DNA from: Arbacia lixula
Lineage: Eukaryota; Echinodermata; Echinoidea; Arbacioida; Arbaciidae
NCBI GenBank assembly: GCA_963669155.1
Contig: OZ022596.1
Coordinates: forward strand, 4,985,304-5,049,303
DNA length: 64,000 nucleotides
Direction: 5' to 3'
Within the stretch, counting starts at the first letter, position 1; the number at the start of each line of letters is the position of its first letter. Of this stretch, positions 34,927 through 49,900 are shown in pieces. The translations under genes and the position numbers were made by a program. The notes beneath the pieces are model-generated. The model ran no database searches. It was not told where the DNA came from and saw only the letters and a list, made by a program, of their open reading frames with translations.

Positions 34927-37900
34927 CTGTATTAAAGTGTAGTGAAATAAAGTGTGATTCTTACGCCCAAACGTTAAAGTCATTCCATAATGCAAAGAAA
35001 ATGGAAATAAGAATAGGATCATTATTGACAGAAGGTCTTTATAATCACGTATGCTCACATGCAAACTTTTCTGAAGTGATGCAACATTTTCCTCTACAGT
35101 GGTATGTGTAAATATGTTCAGTACTGTTATGTTTCTGTTAGCCCACATGAAGACGTATGCAACGCTAGTCAGATAATAGACGAATTTATTATATTCTAGA
35201 CGCCAAACTAACGGGTGTGCAATTAATTAACTCATGGTATAAGCCACGCCCCCGCAGACATTTCATGCCCGATGAGGAGGTCACTTTGCATATTCTCCTC
35301 ACTATTTTGGATTGCATTAGTCACGTGAGTAACTTACTCTTTCTAATTGGATTGATGCCCAGACCCATCATCATGAATATTAAACAAATCATGGATCTTT
35401 TTCAAGTGAGGGACGGTTTTACCAATACTTTTTACTGAGCCACAATTCCCGCCAATTGCAATATATTTGAACCAGATGGTCCAATTAACGAAAAACAAGG
35501 ATTGGGAGGATGGGATACGGAAGGGGGAGGGGGGGGGGGGGGCTTACATTCAAATCCTCCTCATCATTATCCTGCTGAATGCGTTCTAATGTCTTGGCTG
35601 ACGTCATCGCATCATCAGGGGTCGGCGGGAGAGGGAGCTGCTGTCCCTGCTGAATGACGAATTGCATGGGGAAGAACTGATCGGGCGAGTTGGGCGAGGA
35701 GCTGATTGGGGAGATCTGCGGCGAGGCATTGGTCAGGATCGTCGACTGCGACTGGAGACGCGCTAGCTGAAACGGTGGAGAGACCCCCACGCTTGCCACA
35801 CGAGGCGAAGGACTCCTTTTCACTTGATAATGAATAGACATAAACGTACACTTAACTGAGGTGTAGCCCTTTTATAAAAGTCATGAAAATCGACATTGAA
35901 ACTCGACAGCAGTAAACGGTGAAAATTACACGTCTGAAATATCACATGTACAGCATTTATTCATGTTTAAAAGATCCCGTTTCTCGACGACCATAGCCAA
36001 CATTTAGAGCCGTATTGCACAGGCGAATGCATCGGGCAGCAAGGCCCTCCTCGCAACATGAACCTATCATGGATGGACTGTGCTCGGATAGACTTCATTT
36101 GATCTATGATGACCGCCGCCTTATAAAAATACAAGACATTCAGGTATTTCAAACAATACGCTGTATTTCTAATGAGGCATTGCCTTCCTCTGAATAACAA
36201 AAGAACATTTGTTTGAGAAACATGTCAACCGTTCAGCTTTCGCTGGGAGTTCAGAGCTGATCTTATTACACGCACTGGAAAATAGATTGGGGGTGAGCGA
36301 AGGGAAATTTGATAAAATTATAGAAAGAATTTGGTCCGTAACTTTTTCGGACATCTCCGCACATAAAATCGAGGTTGTTTCCATGAAAGGTGAAACACTC
36401 AATAAACCATTAATATTCCTCTAAATGCATTCAGAATTCTCTTGCATATTTGGGTAAATGTGTAATGATATCGTATCAACCTTTTCAGTCCTATGGGCAC
36501 ACACATGTGAAACAATCCATTTGGGTTCTTCAAAGCTTGGCACAAATCTGGGTTATTGGTATTCTTAGATTGTACCCAACATTCCCTACATACACGCAAA
36601 ACCTGGACAAGAAATGTTCATCTTGCTGCGAGATATTCAATATAACATGATGTGGTGCTACACTGATGCCAATGCAAGTGACAGACACATTTTGTTCATT
36701 TACAAGAAAAGACTCTTTTGTTAGTTGCTTCCTTTTGTCAGATGGGGCAAACGTTCTGGCCTTACCTGGTTATTAGTCACGTTTCCTGCAATTAAATGAT
36801 TTTTAAACATTTTTTCCAATATCGTTTAAGAATGTTTAAGAGGCAATTACGCGACAATCTTTTCCATAACTTATGAACTAGAACCTCCATTATCATCACC
36901 ATCATCATCATCATCATCATCATCATTATCATTATCATCAAGTGCACCTGAATCCAACGGATCTCAAAACATAGGCACAAGAAAATTATGAAATATATCT
37001 TGTTGTTCTTGTTCTTCAGTATTTATCAATGGTAGTTTACCAAGAAAATCTATGTTGTTGTTGTAGTTTTCACAAATGGTTAGACAATAGTGGTGAGCCC
37101 TGTTTGACTAGTACATGTTTTGGAATTGTGGCTCGACCTATTTTTGCGTGTGTGTCTTTCAAAGTTGTAATTTCTGTCAAAAATTTATTTTTACCCAGCC
37201 ACTTGGCGCAAATTTGATTTTGCAGTCTTCCGCAGATTGTCCGTCCTTCAGTCAGGCATGAAAATACCTAATTGACAATGGTACCGAAATGCTGGGAGGA
37301 TCACTCTACCAGGATTTAATCAGAAATATATGGTTAGATGTCAATACTTCAAACAAGACCACTCAGAAAAGATGGGATATTTGTTTCATTGACTCTTTAT
37401 AGCACACTGGTATTTCCAACTGACGAGATTTAACACGTAAAATGTTCAGCTCAAACATGTCAAAGGGAATGAGGACGAATATTTACTCTGGCGTTCCTAT
37501 TTCTTGACCAACATTGGTTGGCTACAGTTCGAAATTCCGAAGGTTCGTAATTCCGAAACACGTAAATTGCTTATACCTCGATGCTCGTTAGTCCGAGAAC
37601 GAAAAAGGGTTCGTTAATCCGAGCATTTTTCGCGTAACGTTTGGAATAACGAACCTTCGGAATAACGAGTGCTTCCCCATTGGTTAACGTACCTCTGAAG
37701 ATGTAACACATGAGGCCGATAGCAAATAACACAGCCAACAGGGCCACTCCAATTACTGCAAATAGAGATCAAATGATAAACAATTCTTTAAACATAAGGA
37801 TTTCAAACGGTAATGGATCCGGGAAAGAATCACTGTAAAACTGTGCTGTCATTTAATTTCATATCATGTCAAGGAAACACGTCATTTTTGCCAGAAGTAT

Positions 37901-40900
37901 CATGCATTATTAATAACACTGCGGCGGCAGTTGCTAGTGGATTTACAGGTGTGATGCAAAATGGGCACGGTTGTGTTTTAAATTACGTTATTGATACACA
38001 CACACATTTTGATGTTCGAATTCATAAAAAAAGTGAAAATCTCAAGGGATATTTAAAGAATTATTTTTAAAATGATACTTGATAAAATATAAGAAAGCCT
38101 GCTTCGAATGATATGACATCTTTGAATATTTGTAGTGTAACTGTCAGCATCATTTGATATGTAACTTATTTTGATTTTTTTTTTGTCAAAAGTCATATTT
38201 TCTTTTAAACACGTTCCACATCCTTAGTCTACCCATGGATGTATTAGGAAGGAGAAACAACTCGAGCATAATATATTCAAAAGTTTGTATGGATATTAGA
38301 GCGTGATAATGAATGTCAAAAGAATTCCACCATCATGGCAATGCTTTGATGCCCGTGCGCGGCGCCGACATTAGTAGATGTCAACTTACATTTTTTTTTA
38401 AAATAAAAAACAAATTTGAACTTTAGCTGATAGGAATCAAAATCATTGAGAGTCACAAGAAATGGTTACCAGCCGTGCGTAAAGTCTTTCTTAGCTTAAG
38501 AACAATTTAAGATTTCTTAGCTTAAGAACAATTTAAGATTTCTTAGCTTAAGAACAGTTTAAGAAGCTCCTCACCTGAGTAAATGATCCATTCTTCGGTC
38601 TTCAGCTGCGTCGATTGCGCCAGACCCACTGCAGGGGTGGAGGATGCAAGCGGCGCCACACTGCTGGATGGTCCGACATACACTACAAAATAAATCATCC
38701 ATTTATTAGCTCAACAAATACAGTTTAGCTCAATTCTAGGCTCAATCGAAGTAATCTGTGTTTCCAAGAAAAATCTTTTTGTCTACTCGCGTTAACTCTC
38801 TGCTTGCCAGACAAAATGTCGCTCTAAGAGATTTGGGTTACAGTTCGATATTCCGAACATTCGTTATTCCGAAGGTTTGTAATTCCGAAACACATAAATT
38901 GCCGAAAAAAGTCCGAAAACGAAAAAGGGTTCGTTAATCCGACTATTTATGGCGTTATTCCGAAGGTTCGTTATTCCAAAGGTTCGTTAATCCGAAAATG
39001 AAATAGGGTTCGTGATTCCGAAGGCTCACAAATCCGAAGACGAAATAAGGTTCGTCACTCCGAGGGATCGTTAATCCGACAACGAAATAAGGCTCGTTAT
39101 TCCGAACTTTCAGAATAGCGATCCTTGGGAACAACAAAAACCTATTTACGGTTTCGGACAAACGAACCTTACTTCTTTTCGGACGAGCGAACCTTCTGAA
39201 TAACGGACATTATTTATTTTTCGGACTAACGAATCTTCGGATTAACGAACCTTATTTTGTTTTCGGACTAACGAACCTTCGGAATAACGAAATCTCGGAA
39301 TAGCGAACATTCGGAAGAACGAACCTTACTTCTTTTTCGGACGAACGAACCTTCGGAACAACGGACATTATTTCTTTTCGGACTAACGAACCTTCGGATT
39401 GACAAACCTCATTTTGTTTTCGGACTAACGAACGTTCGGAATAACGAACCTTCGGAATAGTGAACATTCGGAATAACGAACCTTCGGAGTATTCGAACCT
39501 TCGGAATAACGAGTGGTTCCCGAGATTTATGTGTGTCATGATTATGGGTCTCATAATCACAACAGAATCGTTCTGCAGTGACCATGGGTCCAATCCTCAT
39601 TTGGTAGCCAAGAAGGGATCGACTAAGCATTATAGTCGTTTAATTCAAACGAGACCGGAAACCGTGGTCATGCTGGTAACAGCATAATCTTCAGGATCCC
39701 ATAATTTCATATTATTGAGACATACATCGTGGATATAACTATGCATTCCGCATGACTCTTGTTGATACAATTAGTTAAAATGACGTCATGAGAAAAATAA
39801 ACACAAATTTGGGAAAAAACCGGCTGTTCCTTTACTTGGAACTGCATACAGACCTCTTATGTGCATGTGACTTCTTTTATTGCAATCGAATGAATTTCAG
39901 GGTGACCTATCCTTTAAGTTAACATATCATCTTACTTGTTGTTACGACGACGAGAGTGGGATTGTCTTTGCTGACCCCGATGTGATTCCTGGCCGATACA
40001 GTGATTGTGTATTGGGTGAGGCTCCTGAGTTGGCCCAGCGTGAATGACGTGTCGGTTTGTTCTTTACTGGTCGTACACGTAGATTGCATGTCGCCCCAGC
40101 AGGCTGTGACGACATAGGTGACATCATCGGTGGGTGTTGCGTCCCAGCTAAAGATCACGTAATCACTACCTATGTCCGTGTCATGAAGGTTTGTTGGTGC
40201 ATCAGGAAAAGCTGCAAACACGTATTAAAAGATATATTGAAAAACGTCAACTTATGTTGCATTGAATTGAATTGGATATAATTTGTTTCTACATTTGTTA
40301 CATAACACTTAAAGATTGTCCGTCCCTTTTGCAAGCTTAAAATTTGAAATCGTCTGTCACGATCGTAAATTGAAGAAAGTGTGATTCAAGACCATTTCTA
40401 AAAATATAGCATTTTGAAGTTTTCTGTATATGTAAAAAATTTCAGCCGTTAAATTTCAAACCGACTTTTTTCGTACTACGAAAAAAGTATTAGTCTTTGT
40501 TACAGTATCTATGTGGTTATTATGCGTGTGTGAAATCCTAATTTTATGAGTAACTGCCAAACTTTGGAGATGATTCCTTCCATAGAACATTTTTTTTTTC
40601 ATAATGCGTTTTATAATTTAATAAACAGATTAATCAATAAAGCAGACATGTCAACACAAACTGCTAAGAGCCTGAGGGAAAGACTATCAATCATACGTTG
40701 TTTACGTGCATTATTTGAATTTTACACTACGTATCAGTTTCAAATTGTGAATATAGACCTTGCTAACACTTCTCTATATGTTTTGCCAATGTTTCGATGG
40801 TTTTGTGGTGATCTGAAAAAGGGACTGGCTGTCTTTAAAATAACTCGCTTGCATACATAGACTCATGAAGTAATAAAGAGGTAAAGTTGAATGCACATGG

Positions 40901-43900
40901 TATTAATAGCCATAATTTATTTTACTTTTTCAAATCAACAAAACATGTCACAAATGTGGGGGATCACATAAGAAAATAAAGAGGATTACGAGTTATAGGG
41001 TCTCCTTTTTTAAATTACATAAAACTATACGTTTCATAGAGAAAGATGTATGTGTATACATGTGTATCAATGTATATACAAGTGTGTATGTGTGTGTGAA
41101 GGAAGAGGCATGTTCATAACTCATATGACAGTCAAGCTTGACTCATAAATGGGATTTGACGTTATGTTGGGTCTAAGGACGATTCTTGTCCAATTTCGTT
41201 TGATTTCAATATCGTATTATAAAATACAAATATTATGAAAACAAACCAAAAGGTATTTAAGGACCAAACAATACCTCGCAACGCGAAAAATTGACGGAAA
41301 AGGGTGGGAGATGTTAATGCATGAAAATTACCACATCATGATATATACACTCCTAACTCTTTTTGCGTTTGACAAAAATGTAGTTTTATGGGATTCGTGC
41401 ATGTATCACATACATAGTTAAATCAAATACGCGTCAACTATTTTAAACATGTTAAAAGGGTCCTGACGAAATGTTTTGTTAGGAAATGTCATATCTGCTA
41501 TACGGTTCAGGTCTGATGCAATGTACAATCGTATCATTTAACCCTTCCTGTGCCAGATGTAATGCTCGTCATTGAGATTTGTGTGCATTTCTCGTGATGA
41601 AATACACATATAGCACATAACGAGTTAAGGAGGGTCATACACTTACTATTTCCCGACAGAAAAATGTTGTGACTGTCTGAGCCTTCGTCGTTGATGGCGC
41701 TGCAGGTGTAATCGCAGAACATGTCATCCATCGTTACGCCTCCGACTAGCCTCAGAGTACTCTTCAGAACAACCGCGTATGGGGTCTCAGATAGCACGAC
41801 GTCATCCTGCACGGTGGCGGTGCGATCACTGCATTTGGACCACGTGACAAGTGCGCGTGGGTTCGCGTCAACGATGCACGACAAATGCGCGGATTGCGTG
41901 CCCTCGTCTGCTGACACCTCGGACACATTCTTATGGATCGAAGGGGAATCTGTGTACAAGCAGGGAGGTGTGAGAAGTGGAGTCAGCACAAAGAATAATT
42001 TATTCCTACACAAGTAGGGTTCATTGATAGCACAATAGAATAGTTTACGCGCTTAGTCCTTTGATCCGGTGACCCGTCGCCAAAAAGGCAAGAAAGATCT
42101 AGGATGCATTTTGAAGAATATTTATATTGTATCCACTTCATATACTAAAGTGCTTGTGCAGTAATAGTACGTCTTATGATTTTTGCGATAAATGGAGAAT
42201 ACTGTAAAAAAAAAAAAAACTTTTAGGGAAATGGCATATTGGTCAATCACATTTCCTTACAATCGTTTTTGTAAATCGTTTATTGGGTGTTTCACCTTCC
42301 ACGGAAAAAAACTCAATTTCGTGTCCGGAGGTGTCAAAAAAAGTTCCGGACACATTTTCTCTACAATTTCATCAGAACAGGACACGTGGTGCTCATGAGC
42401 AGGCGATCTTTATGTACAGGTTACTTTGATACCGGTTTAAATGAGAACAAGTTTTACTGGAAAACGAAGATGACCGATTGTATTCAATGTAGTAGGGCAA
42501 TGGAACGCACGCACGATCTGACCATGCGTAAGACTCAGCGACTGGCTGAGAGCCGGACACGAGCAATAACAATTTTGACGCCATATTTCCAGTCGAACGC
42601 CCCTACGAAACATTAACCTAGGTACTAGGATGTGAGGTGCATGGACACAACCCAGTCTTCTTACAACGATGTATGGTAACACAGACTATGCCCCAATCCC
42701 ATCGTCGCTCCTCAAGCCAGATGAGCCATGGTGTAATTAGGGCGTAGTCTGTCTTACCAAACATTTGAAAAGTGTTGATTAAAGATGTTCAACCGATTTT
42801 ATATGAATATTTTGTTCAAGGAGGGTGTTATCTTTGGTACGCTTTAGGGACTTTCCCAAATTGCATTAGAGGTGCGCAGCCACATAAGACAGGAAATGAG
42901 TATGACTGAATGCATGTGCAGTACTGCGCGGTGCAGTATGGGGCGAATTTTCTATATTATGCAGAGTTTGCTTCTGAAAGCGGTTAAATCCATACTTCTT
43001 TTCGAAATGAATTATTGATAGCAGCGCAATGACAAGCATTAACGTTTTTGGTAGAATAAGAATCGAGGACTTATTTATACAGGAGCAAGACATACTGTCA
43101 CGCTATGAGTTAAGTTTCACATAGGCACCTGTAGCAAGACAGATTAAGAAACCAGTTTTGCTCTTAAGTTTTAAAGTGGATTTAGCTCCGTTTGGAATTA
43201 AACTCTTCCTATGTAGTATGGAGAATGAGTCTGAAACAACAGAAAGTGACTTTAAAAAGACATGCTTACACGTTCAGATGCTCGTTTTGTTCTACATGTG
43301 TCGTTTTACAGACGGTGGATGAATGCTGAATTTTATACGGGCATTATGATAAAATACCCGGATGCAAGCGTCACGGGACGGATGGAATGCATGCTGGGAT
43401 AGCTTTTGGAACCCACGCACTTCCGGAAATTGGTGCATAGTGCAAATAAATGTATGTGATGGTATGGTCATGAGGAAGCCAATAGCTTTCTGCCAGGAAA
43501 AACGCACTGTTTCTTTACATTTGCTCGAGGATTTTTCCTTTTTTTCGGGGGGGGGGGGGATTCTGTGAAAACACTATTCGGGAATTTGTCATCTATGTTC
43601 TAGAAGTAATATTCATTCAACAATATATGCTAAGAAATAAAATATAAATATCAGGGATAACTTTTATACATAATCATATGTATAAAAGATACATACCAAA
43701 AGAGGCATAATGATATATTGAAGGCAAAATATGTGTTACCATGGTTACCACAAAACATATGCAAGGCGTGGAATATATCCAAAGCTGAAGATAAACATGA
43801 TGAATGCAAAATACAAACTATATACAAGTCTAAATACATTATGTAAGTCAATAATTATGTATGCAAGCAAATATACATATTTGTACTAAAGTCAAAATAT

Positions 43901-46900
43901 ATTCAAGTCAAGATATGATTTAATAGATTAATTTAAGGATATTCCTCCCCTGAGTTTCCTTGACCCGATGTCTGTACGAGATAAATTGCTGCTCTATGGG
44001 ATTTGTGTGTATTACCTGTGGAAAGAAGCACATGTGGCTTACGAAGGTTTAAGTGATAAGGGAACTTTATTATGTGAATTTATGCTACATTGAACGTAGC
44101 TTGGCATAACAATTGTAAGTATCAATAAAAACCCAATCAAGTTGTTTCCACACAACAGGATATTAGCATGCAAAAAATATTCTGTTTGTGGTTTTGATTG
44201 TCATTATGACAATATTAAGTGTCTTTGTGAAAGCAAAAGGAAAGGTGCATCCTGCCCCGAAGTGATTATCGCCCTTCGTGAATACAGATTGTGCAAGAAT
44301 AGTGGGAGAGCAGCGTTGCCCAATTGCTAGAGAGCCCGTCCAGTCTGTCGGCAGCGTGTATGCAAATGAGCCTATAATGAGCGATCTTCGCACGATGCTC
44401 CACTGTGTTGTTTCCGGGTTTTTGCGACACACGATATTGCAGGCGAGACTGCATGGGATGTGCGCGCGCACACAAAACACGACGTATCACTGGCCATTTC
44501 TGCGAGGATGTCGTCATGTTGGGGTTAGTTTTAATCCTCATTTTTTTCTCTTTAATTTGATATGTATTTTGTTGGGTTTATGTTGTCGTGCGTCTTTCAA
44601 TGGTAGGGCCGTGGGTTAGAGCCCCACACATGTCAGTCTCCCCCCCCCCCCCCCCCCCTTTCCTCTTTTGGATGAAAACACACCATCCCTCGGAAAGGAC
44701 GTTAAAAAAGAGCCTCTTTGTACGTTCAAGGCCCTCTTTCACTTCGTGATTAAAGGGCATATACTGTAATGGGAAGACAAAAAAAAACTTCAAAAGGTGA
44801 TCGTGAGCAATCTTCTTGTCAATGGTCTTAAATTCATGTATTCTCCATTTTAGAAACTTGCTGAAAGTTATATGCAAAAAAATGATCCACATTTGGAGTA
44901 ATAAGTGATTATATCATAGATTCTCAAATTGTTCGGCCCGAACATTTGCAGGATTTGTGATTTATCACTTATTACTCCAAATGTGAATCATTTGTGTTCA
45001 AATAACTTTCAGCAAGTTTCTAAAAATGGACAACACATGAATTTAAGACCATTGACAAGAAGGTTGCTCATGATCACCTTTTGAAGTTTTTTTTTTTTGT
45101 CTTCCCAGTACAGTATATGCCCTTTAAGAGCAGGGTAAACTCCCCATTGAGTGGACAGAATGCTTATTCTAACAAAAGGGTAAATGTTCACCCTAGAAGG
45201 CTATTCAAACTTTAAATAGCAGGCATTAAGAAATAAAAATTGATTTGTCTCTTGCTTCCGACAGGACATACACGTTAAAGGGATAGTCCACTTTCGAGTT
45301 AAGTTTGTTTTTAAATAAGGATAAATATGACAAAAACATATTAGTTTGGTCTGACGAAAATTTCTCAAAGGATAAAAAAGGTATGATCTTTTGAAATTTC
45401 TATTAAGTGACGTCGCGTTCCAAGGTGCTCCCCAATATGTTGTGTGCTGTATGATTCCATAAATTGCCCTGTTTTCTGTTTTTGAAAAGGGAATATTTTT
45501 TTTCACTTAGAGGTTTTTGTGAAGAATTGTGTTCCTAAAGATGTATCAAATGCACGAGTAAAAGGATGCATACATTTTTGAAAAAAATTGAAACTTTCCC
45601 GCAGAATGGTACACAACATATGGGAGGGCACCTCGCATGTGGCGTCACAAAATAAACTCTGGAAAGATTACTATATTTCCTATCCTTTGACGGATTTTCG
45701 TCTTACCTTCACTTATATATTTCTTTCATATGTCTACTTGTATTGCAACCAACTGAATGTCAGGGTGAACTATTCCTTTAAAGGAGAAAATAGAGATTAA
45801 ACATTAGAGACACACGTCCTTAAGCGCTAAGGAAATCAAAACGAATTGTGACGTTTTTACGTCTCTGTGTGCCCGACAATCGGATGCAACATTTGATACG
45901 TGGCTGTAACGTGTGCAAACATGCATGGTCTGTAGTGCAAAATGGGTTAGACAAAAATACTAGCTCAAGATACTATCGTGTTTTCACTGTTTTCACTGTG
46001 CATTGTATGCCAGTCCTGTCGGTAACCAGCCATGAAGGGTCTATGTACTTATTACACAATCTATGCACCTATGGTACTTAGGTGTATTATAAGGATGTAC
46101 CAATAATGGATTGTAAAAAATTGACGTTGCACATCGAGAAGTTGTGGTACAATAAAATTACAATTACAATTACAATAAAAGAAAGCAACATGTTATTTTT
46201 CCATTTTCCATAAGCAGTCATTAATCTTCTCTCTAGAATCTCTGATTCTGGCTTAAAGTTTAAGTCAAACTGAAGTTAGGTTGGTTTGAAAAGTAAATGT
46301 TTGACGAGAATCAGTAAAAGGAAATAAGTTATTAGATTTTGAAATTTCAACTTTGTGATGTCACTTGCGAGTTGTTCTCCCATATATTGTGTACAACATG
46401 ATTAATAATCATTTTTTTTTCGTACATGTATGTGTGTAAAAACGTATTTCTGATGATCACAACATTTCTACACAACATTATGGAGAAGGACATAGCGCGT
46501 GGCGTATTCAGAAATATATTTCAAAAGATCATAAATTTCTTAATACTTCACGGGTTTTCGTCGTACCTTCACTGATATTTTTCTTTCATGATTCTGCTTT
46601 TATCAAAACCAACTTAAAGTGGACTTTCCCTCTAATTCAATCAAGTTCCTTTCCAGTGCATATATGTCGATGATAGTGCCTGAATAATACTTCTTTGTAA
46701 ATAATATATTATTCACACAACTAAATACATATTCATACCAAACAGATGCACAATCTTTAAGCCTTTGTGTGTCAGATAAGTTCCTGCTACATGGAAATTG
46801 AGTGAATTGCTTCCGAATAAGTTACACGTGGCACTTAAAGATTGTCCGTCCCTTTTGCAAGCTTAAAATTTGAAATCGTCTATCACGATCGTAAATTGAA

Positions 46901-49900
46901 GAAAGTGTGATTCAAGACCATTTCTAAGAATATAGCATGTTGAAGCTTTCTGTATATGTAAAAAATTTCAGCCGTTAAATTTCAAACCGACTTTTTTCGT
47001 ACCACGAAAAAAGTATTAGTCTTTGTTACAGTATCTATGTGGTTATTATGCGTGTGTGAAATCCTGATTTTATGAGTAACTACCAAACTTTGGAGATGAT
47101 TCCTTCCATAGAACAATTTTTTCATAATGCGTTTTATAATTTAATAAACATATTAATAAATAAAGCAGATATTTCAACAAAAACTGCTAAGAGCCTGAGG
47201 TAAAGACTATTAATCAGACGTTGTTTACGTGCATTATTTGAATTTTACACTACGTATCAGTTTCAAATTGTGAATATAGAGCTTGCTAACAGTTCTCTAT
47301 ATGTTTTGCCAATGTTTCGATGGTTTTGTGGTGATCTGAAAAAGGGACTGGCTGTCTTTAAAGATTTAAGCAAACTGGTTCTGCAAAAAAGGAAAACTAC
47401 TCTTGGCAAACGTGGTTCCTTTGAACCATTCCATACAAAAGACCAATAGAGTACCGGTGTGATGTCTTCATGTCAATTGCTATGCAGGTTCCTAGATCAA
47501 AATCACTCAAGTGAGAGTTTCAGTGGTCCGACATTGTCTAGCGGCCAAGAGTCGGGCGCTCTAATTGCGAGTTTTCTCTATGATCAAAATTGTTTGCTTA
47601 ACCTACGTAGTTCAGAACCAGTCGATGTGATGTCACACTTCGGTACTCTATGGAAGGAAAAGGCGTTTCCTTTGATTTCTTACACTGGACGTTGATGATG
47701 GCGTTTGTACTCCGCGCCGGGAGCAAACCATTTGAAGCTCGGCACACATATTCGCCAGATGCATCTCGGTTGATTGGGTAGAAGGGCAACTGGACTGATC
47801 TGCTACCGTTGACCACACTCCCCGTGTGCAGGCTCTGGGGCGCCACCAGCGTCCAGGTCAATGTAGGAGTGGGGTTAGCGTGTGCCTCACACGTGATCAC
47901 TAGGGACCCGCTTGAGCTTTCAGATATGCTGGTCTCCGGGGTGGACCAGCGAAGCTGCGGGGTTGTTGGTGGAACTGCAGAGAAACAAATTGCGATCATT
48001 AAAGGGGAAGTCACATCCATAAACATTTTACTCTCAATATAATCAAACAAATCTGAGCAACAACGTTTCAGGAAAATCAAACAACTAATAATGACATTAT
48101 TTATGCTTTAGTTGTGCGAGAAGTGAATTTGTGGCAGACGTATGGGCAATATTTCCAGTTTTCTTAAAAAGCCACTCAGATTTGGACTAGATTTTTCCTA
48201 AAAGTTGTTATGTACCACAGAGGTATTTTTGCACCGGCAATACTCATAATTCCCATAGACTATCCCTTTCTCTGACAGAGGAAATAATAACCCATACAGA
48301 AAAAATTATTTGCTTGTATTACACGTGTGAACTTCAACACTGGCAAATCAGCTATTTTGTCTTAAACAAAAGTCTATGCCCGTGGGCTCAACTCTAGTGT
48401 ACATCATTCAAACCTACTTGTATCAGCGTGCTGTCCTTTGCACTAGATATCTCATCTAATTAATTTTCAACACATCTTTGTGGATCTGCACGCCGAATTG
48501 TATATAATAGAGAGTTGAGTTCAAGATTATCATGTCTGTGTCTATGACTGTGACGATGAACCTGCCTATCATATTGTACGTAATTGCGTATGCATCGTAC
48601 AGTGTTAAGAGCAGCCGTCGGTCATTGCCAAAGTTACAGTCATAGAAATCTAAAACTCTGTAATCAGACTTCAATATATACATTTACCATACCACGTATA
48701 GGGGAGACGCGACCCACAATGAACCCCGCAGCCACAACCGGATTTATTTACAGTCATGTCCTCTTCCGGTCTCGCATACTAGTCACTACGCCAAGGCGCA
48801 GACATGATTGCAGTTTATTTCCGTATGTGGCAGCGCGGTGCATCATGGGACGGCGTTTCGTTATATGCAGTGTGAAGAATTGGGGCGTGAGGTCACACTT
48901 ACATGTGACCTCTGACGTGCAGCTCAGCGAACACACGAACTTCGCGCACGGATAAGTCGCGTGCACACAACAGGTAAACTCCGCGTACATCCGCCCGTCG
49001 GTGCTCCGATCGAGTTGTCCCCCGCTCGACACGGTGTGGTTAAAATGAAAACCTTCTTGGCTCTGCGCAGATGACGTCACATTGGGGCGAACGGTGAGCG
49101 TGATGCCATCGATGGAGGCCGAATGGTCGAGGGAGAATGTGACGTCATGAGACGCGCACGTGACAGGGAAGGTCTCTTCTGATCGCACTATGCCCGGACA
49201 AGTCAGCACCGGTAGTGGCGGCATACATACTGAGATTTAACAAGATATTCAATGCACTTTGGGCTAAAACCGCGCTCTTAGACCAAGCGGATCAATCCGC
49301 TTGGTTTTCAGAAACGAGAGTTAAAGCCTACATCATTATCGCATTGCCCGACAAACTGCGCTATACTATATAGGAATGGCCTGAACTCCGTCACACACTG
49401 ATCTTTTACAATGATTTGGGTGGGGGGGGGGGGTGAAAATCATCGGCAGGGGCTTTGGCCGGAAGGGCTTGGTAAAAAAAAAATATTCTAAAAATAGAGA
49501 CATATAATTTTGTACTTTGCATATTTTTCATGTATTATATTCAACGCATTTACAAATTTATTAATACGGTATAATTCATACATAAACATTAATTATATAG
49601 CGATCATTGTTAAAGAGCCATCTAGTTTGCTTAAGGCAGTCGAGTTGGTTTTGATAATAGTAGAACATAACAAAATGAAGGTTTGACGAAAATCCGTCAA
49701 AGCATTAGAAATTATGATTGGTTAAAGTTTCAATTTTGTGACGCCCCATGCGAGTTGCTCTCCTGTATATGTTGTGTATCAATTTGTTAAAAATGTCCAT
49801 TTACTTAAAAGGGTACATATCGATTGTGCCTGTCCATTTGAGGGATCATTAGATACATGTTCTTACACACATACCTCTGTGAACACGATTTATTCATTCA

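Noticed and set aside
34733..34942. Plus-strand open frame of 69 codons
   Set aside because: It is antisense to receptor exon 10, whose frame fits splice sites and phase.
38826..39522. CRISPR array
   Set aside because: Units are degenerate, lie in both orientations and lack spacers, and the DNA is eukaryotic.
40546..40860. 104-codon open frame as a gene
   Set aside because: It lies within transposon family C and is not kept open in the sister copies.
41721..42017. Plus-strand open frame of 98 codons
   Set aside because: It lies opposite Ig exon 5 and runs into a repeat. The minus strand has the Ig motifs.
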